From: JAWWPG01 sp038232255
GTDB lineage: Bacteria > Actinomycetota > Actinomycetes > Propionibacteriales > Nocardioidaceae
Reading direction: 5' to 3'
DNA length: 16,471 bases
Assembly: GCA_038232255.1 (NCBI GenBank)
Contig: JBBSIF010000045.1
Span: forward strand, 1 to 16,471
The notes under the pieces were generated by a model that did no database searches, was not told the origin of the DNA, and saw only the letters and a program-made list of their open reading frames with translations. Position numbers and translations under genes: made by a program. Position 1 is the stretch's first letter. The number at the start of each line of letters is the position of its first letter. Positions 1 to 8,683 of this stretch are shown here, in pieces.

Positions 1-1
1 C

Positions 2-607
2 CGCTTCCTCACGGCGCACAGCTTCACCACCGCCCAGCACACGGCGCAGCGCCGTCTGCACCCTCAGGAGCTCGACTACTCCCGCATCGAGCGGTTGGCC
101 GACGACGCCGCCAGGCATGCGGACGGCTACGAGCTCGTCCGGCTCGACGGACCGGCTCCCGACGACATGCTGCCCGGGCTCACCTCGCTGTTCGAGGCGA
201 TCAACGACGCTCCGCGGGACGACCTCTCAACGGAGCCCGACACGTTTCCTGTCGAGCGGGTACGGCGCTACGACACCGCCATGGACAAGAGGCGCCAGCA
301 CGTCTACCGGCTGCTGGCCCGCGAGCGCCGTACCGGTGAGTGGGCCGGACACACGATCCTGTGCGTGGACGAGACCCGGCCCGGTTACGCCGTACAGGAG
401 GACACCAGCGTCCTCCATACCCACCGGGGTCACCGCCTCGGCATGTGGCTGAAGGCCTCCATGCTGCTCTGGATGCACCGCCTCCGGCCGGAGCTGGCGG
501 CGATCGACACGTGGAACGCGACCACCAACACCCACATGATCGCGGTCAACGAGGCCCTCGGCTGCGAGGTCTCCGCGCTGGGTGTGGCGTTGCAACGCAC
601 GCTCTGA
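2..607 (+). CDS. GNAT family N-acetyltransferase, C-terminal part (5' end outside window)
   Basis: The reading frame is open from base 2, so the gene begins before the window and about 201 residues are visible. The TTG at 95 is an internal codon, not a credible start, because the upstream codons read as normal protein. The visible part holds a GNAT fold: beta strands around HTILCVDE and YAVQEDTSVLH, then the acetyl-CoA pyrophosphate-binding loop in the form HRGHRLGMWLK, and a late segment NATTNTHMIAVNEALGCE that matches the usual GNAT motif B with its N-x-x-M-x-x-x-N-x-x-L-G pattern. Residues ahead of this look like the linker and end of a preceding domain, as in the tandem-GNAT enzymes common in actinobacteria. 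These transfer an acetyl group from acetyl-CoA to an amine. The substrate cannot be told from the sequence. The stop at 605-607 lies 22 bases before the next gene, which has its own promoter. Confidence 0.85.
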   Translation, partial: RFLTAHSFTTAQHTAQRRLHPQELDYSRIERLADDAARHADGYELVRLDGPAPDDMLPGLTSLFEAINDAPRDDLSTEPDTFPVERVRRYDTAMDKRRQHVYRLLARERRTGEWAGHTILCVDETRPGYAVQEDTSVLHTHRGHRLGMWLKASMLLWMHRLRPELAAIDTWNATTNTHMIAVNEALGCEVSALGVALQRTL

Positions 608-615
608 GGCGCGCC

Positions 616-621
616 TACAGT
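616..621 (+). promoter_or_regulatory. Probable leaderless-type promoter -10 box for the septum-formation lipoprotein gene
   Basis: TACAGT fits the TAxxxT -10 consensus and ends 8 bases before the ATG at 630, so transcription would start at or next to the start codon, as is common in actinobacteria. There is no good Shine-Dalgarno sequence, which agrees with leaderless translation. A possible -35 (TTGCAA, 590-595) is spaced too widely at 20 bases to be convincing. Confidence 0.45.
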
Positions 622-629
622 GGAACGCG

Positions 630-1520
630 ATGACTCGCCCCCTCCGTCCCCCGGTCGCGCGTCGAGTCCACGCGGCCCTTGCATCGCTCGCCGCGGTCGC
701 GGCGCTCTCCGGCTGCTCGAGCGGCACAGCGAGCAGCGCGGGGCCGCCATCGAGTCCCGGTGGGCCGACGTCGAACAGTCCCAGCACTCCTCCCGCCGCG
801 ACCTCTCCTCCCGCACCCAAGCCAGCCCCGCCAGCGGGCGCCTGCCGCCGGCTCACCTACAGCGCGATCTCGCACTACTCCAACGCCGACCCCACCGTCC
901 CCTGCAAGTCCCCGCACACCGCCTACACGTTCGCCGTACGGCGCCTGCCGCCACAGGTGGACGTCACCGGCGTCAGCATCGGCAACAAGAGCGTCCAGAG
1001 CGCCGCCTCCCAGGGCTGCCGCGACGCCTACTCGCGCTTCATCGGCGGCGACCCGGCGACGCGTGCGCTGGCCAGACTCAGCGTGACCTACTTCCTGCCG
1101 GCTCAGGTCGAGTTCGACCGGGGAGCCCATTGGGTGCGGTGCGACGTGGTGGCGCTGGCGACCGCTCGGAGCCTCGCCGACCTCCCGGACCGGCTGAGCG
1201 GCTTCCTGGACAGCCGGACAGCACTGCGACGATACGGCGTCTGCTCGGCGGGCCCTCCGGGTGAGCCGAGCTCGGTCCTGCTCATCTGCACGGAGCAGCA
1301 CACCTACCGAGCGCTGACGGCGCTGCGGCTCGGCACCGACTCCGCGCGCTATCCGGGCGAAGGCGTCGTGCGCACGAACGGCCAGCAACGCTGCTCCGCG
1401 TACATCGCCGCCAGGCTCGGCCCGGCCGGCGGGTACACCTTCGGCTGGACGTACCCGACCGCCGCCGACTGGGCCCTCGGTCAGCGGTTCGGGTACTGCT
1501 GGCAGAAGACGGGCAACTGA
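630..1520 (+). CDS. Secreted lipoprotein of the septum-formation family
   Basis: This 296-residue protein starts at the ATG at 630. A longer in-frame start at 582 would overlap the previous gene and put 16 residues before the signal peptide. Residues 1-28 form a lipoprotein signal peptide (two Arg-rich spots, an Ala/Leu core, then the lipobox LSGC with Cys29 as the lipid anchor). Residues 30-70 are a Pro/Ser/Thr linker. The rest resembles the actinobacterial Septum_form domain: a VPC..PHTAYTF block near 90-101 and GAHWVRCDVV near 165-174. Eight further cysteines (72, 92, 130, 171, 205, 220, 255, 290) could form four disulfides, as expected outside the membrane. The family name comes from a proposed link to cell division, and the molecular role is not known. 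A broken second copy follows directly. The family call is by motif recognition and is moderately sure; the lipoprotein call is firm. Confidence 0.8.
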   Translation: MTRPLRPPVARRVHAALASLAAVAALSGCSSGTASSAGPPSSPGGPTSNSPSTPPAATSPPAPKPAPPAGACRRLTYSAISHYSNADPTVPCKSPHTAYTFAVRRLPPQVDVTGVSIGNKSVQSAASQGCRDAYSRFIGGDPATRALARLSVTYFLPAQVEFDRGAHWVRCDVVALATARSLADLPDRLSGFLDSRTALRRYGVCSAGPPGEPSSVLLICTEQHTYRALTALRLGTDSARYPGEGVVRTNGQQRCSAYIAARLGPAGGYTFGWTYPTAADWALGQRFGYCWQKTGN

Positions 1521-1530
1521 CGGCAGCCGG

Positions 1531-2092
1531 CCCCTGAGTTGCGCCGCTCGCGACACCGCGGAGACCTTCGCGGTGTACTCGGGCGCGACGCTGCCCGGTC
1601 GCGACCGCATCCACCCCATCCGGCGGCTCTGTGCGGCGAGGTCCTCCGCGTACGTCAGAGCGCCGCCCACCGTGTCCAAGGTGGGCCTGACGCTGACGGA
1701 GCCCAGCGAGGAGCAGGTTGCGGCGGGCCAGGCGTGGGTGTGGTGCGACGCCCTCCAGACGGCCAGCTTCAACGTCGCGGTGGGCGTCCCGCGCACCGGG
1801 AGCCTCGAGCACGCCCTCGCCCGGCGCGTTCCGCTGCCTTGTGCGGCTGCTCCGACCACTGGCCGACGGTCTACCAGGCGGTGACTTCACCTCCTGCAGG
1901 ATGCGCCATCAGGCGCAGCTGATCCCCGAGGCTCGCTCCCTCGGCGGCCCGGACGCGCCGTACCCGGACGGGCGAAGGCGCGCGCGTCGAGCAGGAGCTT
2001 CTGTGCGGCGGTCTTCCAGCGCTACGGCCGGCGGGCACACCACGACGTGCTGGGCGGTCGATCCCGGCGGCGAGGGCCTCCCGCCGCTCTGA
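1531..2092 (+). pseudogene. Decayed tandem copy of the septum-formation domain, multiple frameshifts
   Basis: No single frame is open, but joined pieces match the preceding lipoprotein in order. Frame 1 (about 1534-1824) gives AETFAVYSG, a cysteine matching Cys130, and AGQAWVWCDAL, which mirrors GAHWVRCDVV. Frame 3 (about 1839-1886) gives LCGCSDHWPTVYQAV. Frame 2 (1889-1970) gives TSCRMRHQAQLI and YPDG. Frame 3 (1971-2003) gives GEGARVEQELLC, matching YPGEGVVRTNGQQRC upstream. Frame 1 (1999-2035) gives CAAVFQRYG. Frame 2 (2045-2092) gives TCWAVDPGGEGLPPL and a stop, matching the FGYCWQKTGN end. The signal peptide and start codon are missing. This implies at least five frame changes, and the intact neighbouring genes argue against general sequencing error. 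It ends 6 bases from the convergent era stop. I infer duplication followed by decay. Confidence 0.7.
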
Positions 2093-2098
2093 CGACGG

Positions 2099-3049
2099 TC
2101 AGAAACCGAGGCGACGAAGCTGCTTGGGGTCGCGCTGCCAGTCCTTGGCGACCTTGACCCGCAGGTCGAGGTAGACCGGGGTTCCGAGCAGCGCCTCGAC
2201 CTGAGCCCGCGCCGCCGTCCCGACGCGCTTGAGCCGCTCCCCGCGGTGCCCGATGATGATGCCCTTCTGGCTCGTCCGCTCGCAGTACAGCGTGGCCGAC
2301 ACGTCGACCAGCGGCCGGTCAGCCGGGCGGCCCTCACGGGGGACGAGCTCCTCGACGACAACCGCGATGGAGTGCGGCAGCTCGTCGCGTACGCCGACCA
2401 GAGCGGCCTCACGGATCAGCTCGGCCACCAGCGTCGTCTCGGGCTCGTCGGTGAGGTCGCCGTCGGGGTAAAGAGGCGGGCCCAGCGGGAGGCGGGCCAG
2501 CAGCAGGTCGCGCAGCAGGTCGACCTGGTCCCCGGAGACCGCCGAGACCGGCACGACCTCCGCCCACTCGATGCCGCAGGTGGCTGCCAGGTCCGCGACG
2601 GCGGACAGGTGCTGAGCCAGGCGGTCCGAGCCCACGAGGTCGGTCTTCGTGGCCACCGCGACCTTGGGCGTACGGGAGGCGCCGGCGAGCGCCTCGACGA
2701 GGAACCGATCTCCCGACCCGATCCGGTCGGGAGCCGGGAGGCAGACGACGACGAGGTCGACCTCCGACCAGGTGGCGCGGACCAGGTCGTTGAGCCGCTC
2801 GCCGAGCAGCGTCCGCGGCTTGTGCAGGCCCGGGGTGTCGACGATGACCAGCTGCGCGTCGTCGCGGTGCACGACACCGCGCACCGTGTGGCGAGTCGTC
2901 TGCGGCTTGTCCGACGTGATCGCGATCTTGGAGCCGACGAGGGCGTTGGTCAGCGTGGACTTCCCCGCGTTGGGGCGCCCGACGATGCTCGCGAAGCCAC
3001 TGCGGAAGGGCGACGCAGGCCGGGCCGGGTCGTGCGACGGCTCCGGCAC
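2099..3049 (-). CDS. era: GTPase Era
   Basis: This 316-residue protein is an Era-type GTPase, which binds the 3' end of 16S rRNA and helps mature the 30S subunit at the cytoplasmic face of the membrane. GTPase motifs seen: G1 GRPNAGKS at 24-31, the switch-I TTRHT at 51-55, G3 DTPGL at 71-75, G4 TKTD at 134-137 and G5 SAV at 169-171. A KH domain follows, with the GHRG nucleic-acid loop at 267-270 in KGIIIGHRGERLKRVG. The protein closes with the family-typical W-x-x-DP-x-x-L-R-x-L-G-F. The length is normal. The start is GTG at 3049, preceded by an AGGGGG run inside the end of the upstream CNNM gene, whose TAG stop lies 3 bases away, so translation is probably coupled. It is the last gene of the operon and converges on the pseudogene. 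Confidence 0.97.
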   Translation of the reverse strand: MPEPSHDPARPASPFRSGFASIVGRPNAGKSTLTNALVGSKIAITSDKPQTTRHTVRGVVHRDDAQLVIVDTPGLHKPRTLLGERLNDLVRATWSEVDLVVVCLPAPDRIGSGDRFLVEALAGASRTPKVAVATKTDLVGSDRLAQHLSAVADLAATCGIEWAEVVPVSAVSGDQVDLLRDLLLARLPLGPPLYPDGDLTDEPETTLVAELIREAALVGVRDELPHSIAVVVEELVPREGRPADRPLVDVSATLYCERTSQKGIIIGHRGERLKRVGTAARAQVEALLGTPVYLDLRVKVAKDWQRDPKQLRRLGF

Positions 3050-3052
3050 GCG

Positions 3053-4426
3053 CTACCCGACCCCCTGGTCCGTCGTCGCCGCGTGCGAGCCGGTCAGCTC
3101 GCCACGGAGCGACGCAGCCGGTGCGCCGGCATTCTCGTCGCCCACGTCGCCCTGAGCCGCCGGCAGCTCGGGTGTGATGACCACCGTGACGACCTTGTTG
3201 CGCCGACCGGCGAGGCTCTCGGCGCGGAACCGCAGGCCGTCGCAGACCACCTCGGCGCCGGGAATCGGGACCCGACCGAGGTGCTTGGCCATCAGGCCCC
3301 CCACCGTCTCGACGTCCTCGTCCTCGATCCGGACGGCGAAGAGGTCCATGAGGTCGTCGACGGGAAGCCTCGAGCTCACGCGGACGCCGCCGCCCTGCAG
3401 GCGCTCGACCTCGTCGGGGTCCACGTCGTACTCGTCGGTGATCTCTCCGACGATCTCCTCGAGCAGGTCCTCGATCGTGACCAGTCCGGCCGTGCCGCCG
3501 TACTCGTCGACCACGACCGCGACGTGCGTCCGGCGCGCCTGCATGTCACGCATCATCTCGTCGGCGGGCTTCGAGTCGGGCACGTAGAAGCAGCCGCGCA
3601 TCACGGTCTCGATGCGCTCCGTGGACTCCGCCTCGTGGTTGTCGAAGACGCGCTTGGTGACGTCCTTGAGATAGGCGATCCCGACAACGTCGTCGAGGTC
3701 CTCACCGATGACCGGGATGCGGGAGAACCCGCTGCGCAGCGCGAGCGACATCATCTGCCGCAGCGTCTTGTGCCGCTCGATGAACACCATGTCGGTGCGC
3801 GGCACCATGACCTCGCGCACCAGCGTGTCGCCCAACTCGAACACGGAGTGGATCATCCGCCGTTCGCCCGACTCGATGACGCTGGTCTGCTCGGCGAGGT
3901 CGACGAGCTCCCGCAGCTCCGCCTCGGATGCGAACGGCCCCTCGCGGAAGCCCTTGCCCGGGGTGACCATGTTCCCGATCATGATCAGCACCTGCGCCAG
4001 CGGACCGAGTACGGCGGTCAGCGCCGACACCGGCAGCGCCACGGCGAGCGCCACCGGTTCGGCGTGCTGACGGCCGACGGTCCGTGGACTCACACCAACG
4101 GCGATGTAGGAGATAGCGGATATGAGCGCGGCGGCGACCAGGATCTCGAGCCACGTCGGGGACGACACGTCGATGACGACGTAGGTGACAAGGACGATCG
4201 CGGTCGTCTCGCAGAGAACCCCCGCCAGGCGCACGGTGTTGACGAAGCGGGGAGCGTCGCTGACGATCATGTGGAGCCGGGCAGTGCCTGCTCGTCCCTG
4301 CTGCTCGAGCTCGGTGGCTCGCACCTTGGAGATGGAGCTGATGGCCGTCTCAGCACCCGTGAGCAGACCCGCGAGCAGGAGCAGGACGACTGCGACGACC
4401 AGCAGCAGGATGTCGATCGAGGTCAT
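3053..4426 (-). CDS. CNNM/CorC-HlyC family membrane protein with CBS pair
   Basis: This is a 457-residue membrane protein. Residues 1-165 form a DUF21/CNNM transmembrane domain with hydrophobic spans near 3-25, 65-85, 93-112 and 124-152. Residues 200-330 hold two CBS repeats (VMVPRTDMVFI and SRIPVIGEDLDDVVGIAYLKD, then VAVVVDEYGGTAGLVTIEDLLEEIVGEI). Residues 345-418 are a CorC_HlyC domain. A 40-residue Ala/Gly-rich acidic tail follows. Related proteins act in magnesium or cobalt efflux or homeostasis; the old 'hemolysin' label is not supported by mechanism. The start is the ATG at 4426, which shares ATGA with the ybeY stop; an upstream in-frame start at 4459 would sit inside ybeY. Neighbours ybeY and era suggest it was kept in the operon for co-expression. 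The transported ion is not determined by the sequence. Confidence 0.93.
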   Translation of the reverse strand: MTSIDILLLVVAVVLLLLAGLLTGAETAISSISKVRATELEQQGRAGTARLHMIVSDAPRFVNTVRLAGVLCETTAIVLVTYVVIDVSSPTWLEILVAAALISAISYIAVGVSPRTVGRQHAEPVALAVALPVSALTAVLGPLAQVLIMIGNMVTPGKGFREGPFASEAELRELVDLAEQTSVIESGERRMIHSVFELGDTLVREVMVPRTDMVFIERHKTLRQMMSLALRSGFSRIPVIGEDLDDVVGIAYLKDVTKRVFDNHEAESTERIETVMRGCFYVPDSKPADEMMRDMQARRTHVAVVVDEYGGTAGLVTIEDLLEEIVGEITDEYDVDPDEVERLQGGGVRVSSRLPVDDLMDLFAVRIEDEDVETVGGLMAKHLGRVPIPGAEVVCDGLRFRAESLAGRRNKVVTVVITPELPAAQGDVGDENAGAPAASLRGELTGSHAATTDQGVG

Positions 4427-4889
4427 TCGACGACGCCACCGGCCTTGACGGTGCGCCACTCGGCAAGCAGAGCCTCTTGAAGCGAGAACATCTCACGCTC
4501 CTCCTTCGGCTCGGCATGGTCGTAGCCGAGCAGGTGCAAGATCCCGTGGATCGTCAGCAGCTGCATCTCGTCGTCCGCGGAGCGGGAGTACCTGGGTGCC
4601 TGCGCGGCGGCGTACTGCGGGCACAGCGCCATGTCGCCGAGGATCCCCTCCTGCTCCGGCTCGCCCTCGCGACCGGGCCGCAGCTCGTCCATCGGGAAGG
4701 AGAGCACGTCGGTGGGGCCGGACGTGCCCATGAAGCGCTGGTTGTAGTCCGACATCGTCGTCTCGTCGACGAGCTTCAGGCACAGCACGGCCTGCGGGTG
4801 CACCCGCATCCTTCGGATCGCGAACCGCGCGAGCCGGGTGAACTCCCCCAGGTCGAGGTCGACCCCCGACTCGTTGAGGACCTCGACGC

Positions 4890-4893
<4 letters not shown>
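4423..4893 (-). CDS. ybeY: Endoribonuclease / rRNA maturation factor YbeY
   Basis: This 156-residue protein is YbeY, a zinc-dependent single-strand endoribonuclease used in 16S rRNA 3' end maturation and ribosome quality control. The catalytic zinc motif H-x3-H-x5-H is complete: His116, His120 and His126 within HGILHLLGYDH. The upstream family block TDVLSFPMDE (61-70) and GILGDMALC (83-91) are also present. The length is typical. The ATG at 4893 overlaps the phoH stop as ATGA, and its own stop overlaps the CNNM start the same way, so all three genes are probably translated in a coupled manner. This phoH-ybeY-CNNM-era order is the conserved one and supports the call. Confidence 0.97.
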
Positions 4894-5891
<998 letters not shown>

Positions 5892-5949
5892 CGTCCTCCC
5901 ATGCTACGGCGCACGGCGTCGGCGGCCGCCGCTCTGATGATCTCGGTCA

Positions 5950-6309
5950 TCACCCCGGCGGCCATGTCAGCTCCCGTCCCCCGAGCACGTGGACGTGCGC
6001 GTGGAAGACGCTCTGCTGAGCCCCGGCACCGTTGTTGCACACCAGCCGGTAGCCGTCCCCGATGGACTCGGCGAGCGCCACTCGGCGGGCGACCCGGAGT
6101 ACGTCGACCGCCGAGGCGGGGTCGTCCTCGGCCAGCTCCGGAAGCGTCGGGCTGTGGCGCCGCGGAACCACGAGGACGTGCGTCGGCGCCTGCGGGTCGA
6201 CGTCGCGGAACGCCATCGACAGGTCGCTCTGCTCGACGACCTCGGTGGGCAGGTCCCCACTCACGATGCGGCAGAACAGGCACGCCTCATCGGCGTTGGT
6301 GTCGGACAC
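5950..6309 (-). CDS. HIT (histidine triad) family nucleotide hydrolase, HINT-like
   Basis: This 119-residue protein has the full histidine triad H103-A-H105-V-H107-V with the following LGG, and ends in W-P-P-G like other HINT-type enzymes. The N-terminal C10-L-F-C13 pair may bind zinc, as in many HIT proteins. HINT enzymes hydrolyse AMP-lysine, AMP-NH2 and related phosphoramidates; the natural substrate here is unknown. I chose the GTG at 6309 because GAGGAGG lies five bases before it. The longer start at 6354 would add 15 residues without similarity and overlap the dnaJ2 end by 11 bases. It sits 34 bases after dnaJ2 in the same operon, at the place where rsmE is usually found just before it. 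Confidence 0.93.
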   Translation of the reverse strand: MSDTNADEACLFCRIVSGDLPTEVVEQSDLSMAFRDVDPQAPTHVLVVPRRHSPTLPELAEDDPASAVDVLRVARRVALAESIGDGYRLVCNNGAGAQQSVFHAHVHVLGGRELTWPPG

Positions 6310-6343
6310 GGTGCCCTCCTCGGTGCTCGAGACGACGCTAGCG

Positions 6344-7507
6344 TCATCGCCCACCCAGGGCCTCCTTGAACCTGCCGAAGACGCTGCGGTGCCGGTGATC
6401 GCCGTCGATCGACGGGGCGTGCTCGTCCCGCAGCGTGGCGAGCTGCTTCAGCAGGTCCGCCTGCGCGCCGTCGAGCCGGGTGGGCGTCTCGACGCTCACC
6501 GTCGCGACGACGTCGCCACGGCCGGTCCCCCGCAGTCGCGGAACACCCCTCGCCCTCGCGACGAAGCGCTCCCCGGACTGTGTCCCGGCGCGGATCTCCA
6601 GCGGGATGGTCCGCTCGACGCTGGTCGTGGTGGCGTCGACCTGGTCGGCCTCGAGCGTCGGCAGGTCGACGACCGTGCCGAGGGCGGCGGCGGTCATGGG
6701 GACCGTGATGGTGCACAGCAGGTCGTCGCCCTGGCGGGTGTAGACGGGGTGCGGCGCGACGTCGATCTCGACGTACAGGTCGCCGGCCGGCCCACCGCCG
6801 GGGCCAACCTCGCCCTCTCCCGACAGCTGGACCCTGGTGCCGGTGTCGACACCTGCCGGGATCGTGACCGTGATAGCGCGCCGGGCGCGGACCCGCCCGT
6901 CGCCCGAGCACTCGCTGCAGGGGTTGAGGATGACGGTACCGAAGCCGCGACACGTCGGGCAGGGTCGCATGGTGCGCACCTCTCCGAGGAACGACCTCTG
7001 CACCTGGCTGATCTCGCCCTGGCCCGAGCAGGTGCTGCACCGCGTCGGAGCGGTCCCCGGCGCCGTGCCGGCACCGGAGCAGACGGTGCAGACGACCGCC
7101 GTGTCGACCTTCAGCTCCCGTGTCAGCCCGAAGGCGGCCTCGGCGAGCTCGAGCCGGAGTCGGATCAGCGCGTCCTGCCCACGCCGGGTCCGCGGACGCG
7201 GGCCACGCGTCGCGGTCTGCTGGCCGAAGAACGCGTCCATGATGTCGCTGAACGAGAACCCCTGGCCGAACCCCGCTCCCGGCCCGGCGCCGGACATCGG
7301 GTCACCGCCCAGGTCGTACATCTCGCGCTTCTTCGGGTCGCTCAGGACGTCGTACGCGAACGTGACCTCCTTGAAGCGCTCCTGCGTCTCCGCGTCGGGG
7401 TTGACGTCCGGGTGGAGCTGGCGCGCCAACCTGCGATAGCTCTTCTTGATGTCCTCGGTGGAGGCGTCGGACGACACTCCGAGGATCTCGTACAGATCGT
7501 GGTTCAT
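6344..7507 (-). CDS. dnaJ: Molecular chaperone DnaJ (DnaJ2 type)
   Basis: This 387-residue type I DnaJ is the co-chaperone that stimulates DnaK ATP hydrolysis. It has a J domain (1-65) with HPD at 32-34, a Gly/Phe-rich stretch (71-95), four zinc-binding CxxCxGxG repeats (CTVCSGAG 140-147, CSTCSGQG 157-164, CPTCRGFG 183-190, CSECSGDG 197-204) and C-terminal substrate-binding beta domains. The start MNHDLYEILG at 7507 matches the family; an ATG three codons upstream (7516) is equally possible, and neither has a strong ribosome site. It lies about 50 bases after hrcA, without dnaK or grpE, which is the arrangement of the second actinobacterial dnaJ. It should be under HrcA/CIRCE control. Confidence 0.96.
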   Translation of the reverse strand: MNHDLYEILGVSSDASTEDIKKSYRRLARQLHPDVNPDAETQERFKEVTFAYDVLSDPKKREMYDLGGDPMSGAGPGAGFGQGFSFSDIMDAFFGQQTATRGPRPRTRRGQDALIRLRLELAEAAFGLTRELKVDTAVVCTVCSGAGTAPGTAPTRCSTCSGQGEISQVQRSFLGEVRTMRPCPTCRGFGTVILNPCSECSGDGRVRARRAITVTIPAGVDTGTRVQLSGEGEVGPGGGPAGDLYVEIDVAPHPVYTRQGDDLLCTITVPMTAAALGTVVDLPTLEADQVDATTTSVERTIPLEIRAGTQSGERFVARARGVPRLRGTGRGDVVATVSVETPTRLDGAQADLLKQLATLRDEHAPSIDGDHRHRSVFGRFKEALGGR

Positions 7508-7561
7508 GACCGCCATTTCGGAAGAGGAGACGTAGGTGCTGTGCTCATGCGGCGCGCGGGC

Positions 7562-8584
7562 TCACGCATCCGCGAGGATCTGGCTGACGTAGCGCGCCAC
7601 GGCGTACACGGCAGCCATGGAGCCCGGGTAGTCCATCCGGGTGGGACCGACGACAGCCAGGGACGCGAGGGTCCGGTCACCGGGGCCGTAGCCCGTCGCC
7701 ACGATCGAGGCGGCACCGAGCTGCTCGTGCGGGACCTCGTGACCGATCCGCACCGTGACGGTGGACGGGCTGGTCGCCTCGCCGAGCAGCTTCAGCAGCA
7801 CGACGTGCTCCTCCAAGGCCTCGAGCAGCGGCTTGATCGACCTGTCGAACTCGTCGCCGAACCTCATGAGGTTCGCCGTGCCGCCGATCGCGACCTTCTC
7901 GTCCGTGCGCTCGTCGGCGACGGCCTCGGTGAAGACCGCGACGAGCTGCGCGATCACGGCGACGTCCGGCGGGCGGAACGTCTCCGGCAGCGCGCTGACC
8001 CGGTGCGCCGCGTCCACGAGACGCTGCCCGACCGCCGCCACGTTGAGGCGGGCGCGAAGGTCCGAGATCACGTCGTCGTCGAGCGGCGTGGGCAGCTCGA
8101 CCACCCGCTGCTCCACCCGACCGGCGCTGGTGATCAGCACCAGGAGCAGGCGCGTGGGTGTGAGCGCGACGACCTCGACGTGGCGCACCGTGCTCCGCGA
8201 GAGGGTCGGGTACTGCACGATCGCCACCTGTTGCGTGAGCTGGGCGAGCAGTCGCACGCTCCGGTGGATGACGTCGTCGAGGTCGACCGCACCTTGCAGG
8301 AACGTTGCGATCGCGCGTTTCTCCGCCCTGGTCAGCGGCTTGATGCCGGTGAGGTTGTCGACGAAGAGCCGGTATCCCTTGTCGGTGGGGATGCGGCCGG
8401 CGCTGGTGTGCGGCTGAGCGATCAGGCCGTCCTCCTCCAGCGCCGCCATGTCGTTGCGGACGGTCGCCGACGAGACTCCGAGGTGGTGCCGCTCCACCAG
8501 CGTCTTCGACCCGACCGGCTCGTGGGTCCGGACGTAGTCCTCCACGATCGCGCAGAGCACCTCCAGCTTGCGGTCGTCGAGCAT
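7562..8584 (-). CDS. hrcA: Heat-inducible transcription repressor HrcA
   Basis: This 340-residue protein is HrcA, which binds CIRCE operators and represses chaperone genes until heat stress. An N-terminal winged helix (about 1-75) includes PVGSKTLVERHHLGVSSATVRNDM in two adjoining parts and the family signature SAGRIPTDKGYRLFVD at 61-76. The remaining 260 residues fit the GAF-like and dimerisation domains. The ATG at 8584 is chosen because AGGAG lies 8-9 bases upstream. The longer in-frame start at 8620 would translate through the CIRCE operator and is unlikely. A CIRCE element 20 bases upstream of the start shows autoregulation. It is the first gene of the operon that continues into dnaJ2. 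Confidence 0.97.
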   Translation of the reverse strand: MLDDRKLEVLCAIVEDYVRTHEPVGSKTLVERHHLGVSSATVRNDMAALEEDGLIAQPHTSAGRIPTDKGYRLFVDNLTGIKPLTRAEKRAIATFLQGAVDLDDVIHRSVRLLAQLTQQVAIVQYPTLSRSTVRHVEVVALTPTRLLLVLITSAGRVEQRVVELPTPLDDDVISDLRARLNVAAVGQRLVDAAHRVSALPETFRPPDVAVIAQLVAVFTEAVADERTDEKVAIGGTANLMRFGDEFDRSIKPLLEALEEHVVLLKLLGEATSPSTVTVRIGHEVPHEQLGAASIVATGYGPGDRTLASLAVVGPTRMDYPGSMAAVYAVARYVSQILADA

Positions 8585-8603
8585 GCTGTCGGCTCCTCGC
8601 TCT

Positions 8604-8630
8604 CTGGCACTCGGGATCATCGAGTGCCAA
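8604..8630 (-). promoter_or_regulatory. CIRCE operator of hrcA
   Basis: On the minus strand the sequence is TTGGCACTC, nine bases, then GAGTGCCAG. This is the CIRCE inverted repeat (consensus TTAGCACTC-N9-GAGTGCTAA) with arms complementary at 8 of 9 positions. It lies between the -10 box and the hrcA ATG, the usual position for HrcA repression. Confidence 0.95.
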
Positions 8631-8635
8631 TCTTA
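8630..8635 (-). promoter_or_regulatory. -10 box of the hrcA operon promoter
   Basis: TAAGAT on the minus strand fits the TAxxxT consensus and ends on the first base of the CIRCE operator, so bound HrcA would cover the transcription start. I see no convincing -35 at the right distance, so the promoter may depend on an alternative sigma factor or be weak. Confidence 0.55.
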
Positions 8636-8647
8636 CCCGGCCGAGCC

Positions 8648-8677
8648 GTGAAGCCGGGCTGACGCGGCTCCTACACT
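8648..8677 (+). promoter_or_regulatory. Probable leaderless promoter of the MBL-fold gene
   Basis: TACACT at 8672-8677 ends six bases before the ATG at 8684, so the transcript would begin at or near the start codon. A weak -35 candidate GTGAAG lies at 8648-8653 with an 18-base spacer. It faces away from the hrcA promoter; the two -10 boxes are about 37 bases apart. Confidence 0.5.
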
Positions 8678-8683
8678 CGGCGG

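Noticed and set aside
95..607. TTG at 95 as the start of the GNAT gene
   Set aside because: The frame is open to the window edge with normal coding sequence, so the gene starts outside the window.
2246..4480. 744-codon open frame on the + strand
   Set aside because: It is antisense to era and the CNNM gene, which are certain. Long antisense frames are expected in high-GC DNA, and its Arg/Asp/Gly-rich translation has no recognisable domain.
6310..6354. N-terminal extension of the HIT protein from GTG 6354
   Set aside because: It overlaps dnaJ2, lacks a ribosome site and adds residues unlike the family, while GTG 6309 has a strong GAGGAGG site.
6062..8662. 866-codon open frame on the + strand
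   Set aside because: It lies opposite HIT, dnaJ2 and hrcA. The translation is a His/Asp/Val/Arg-rich artefact of GC-rich codons, with no domain.
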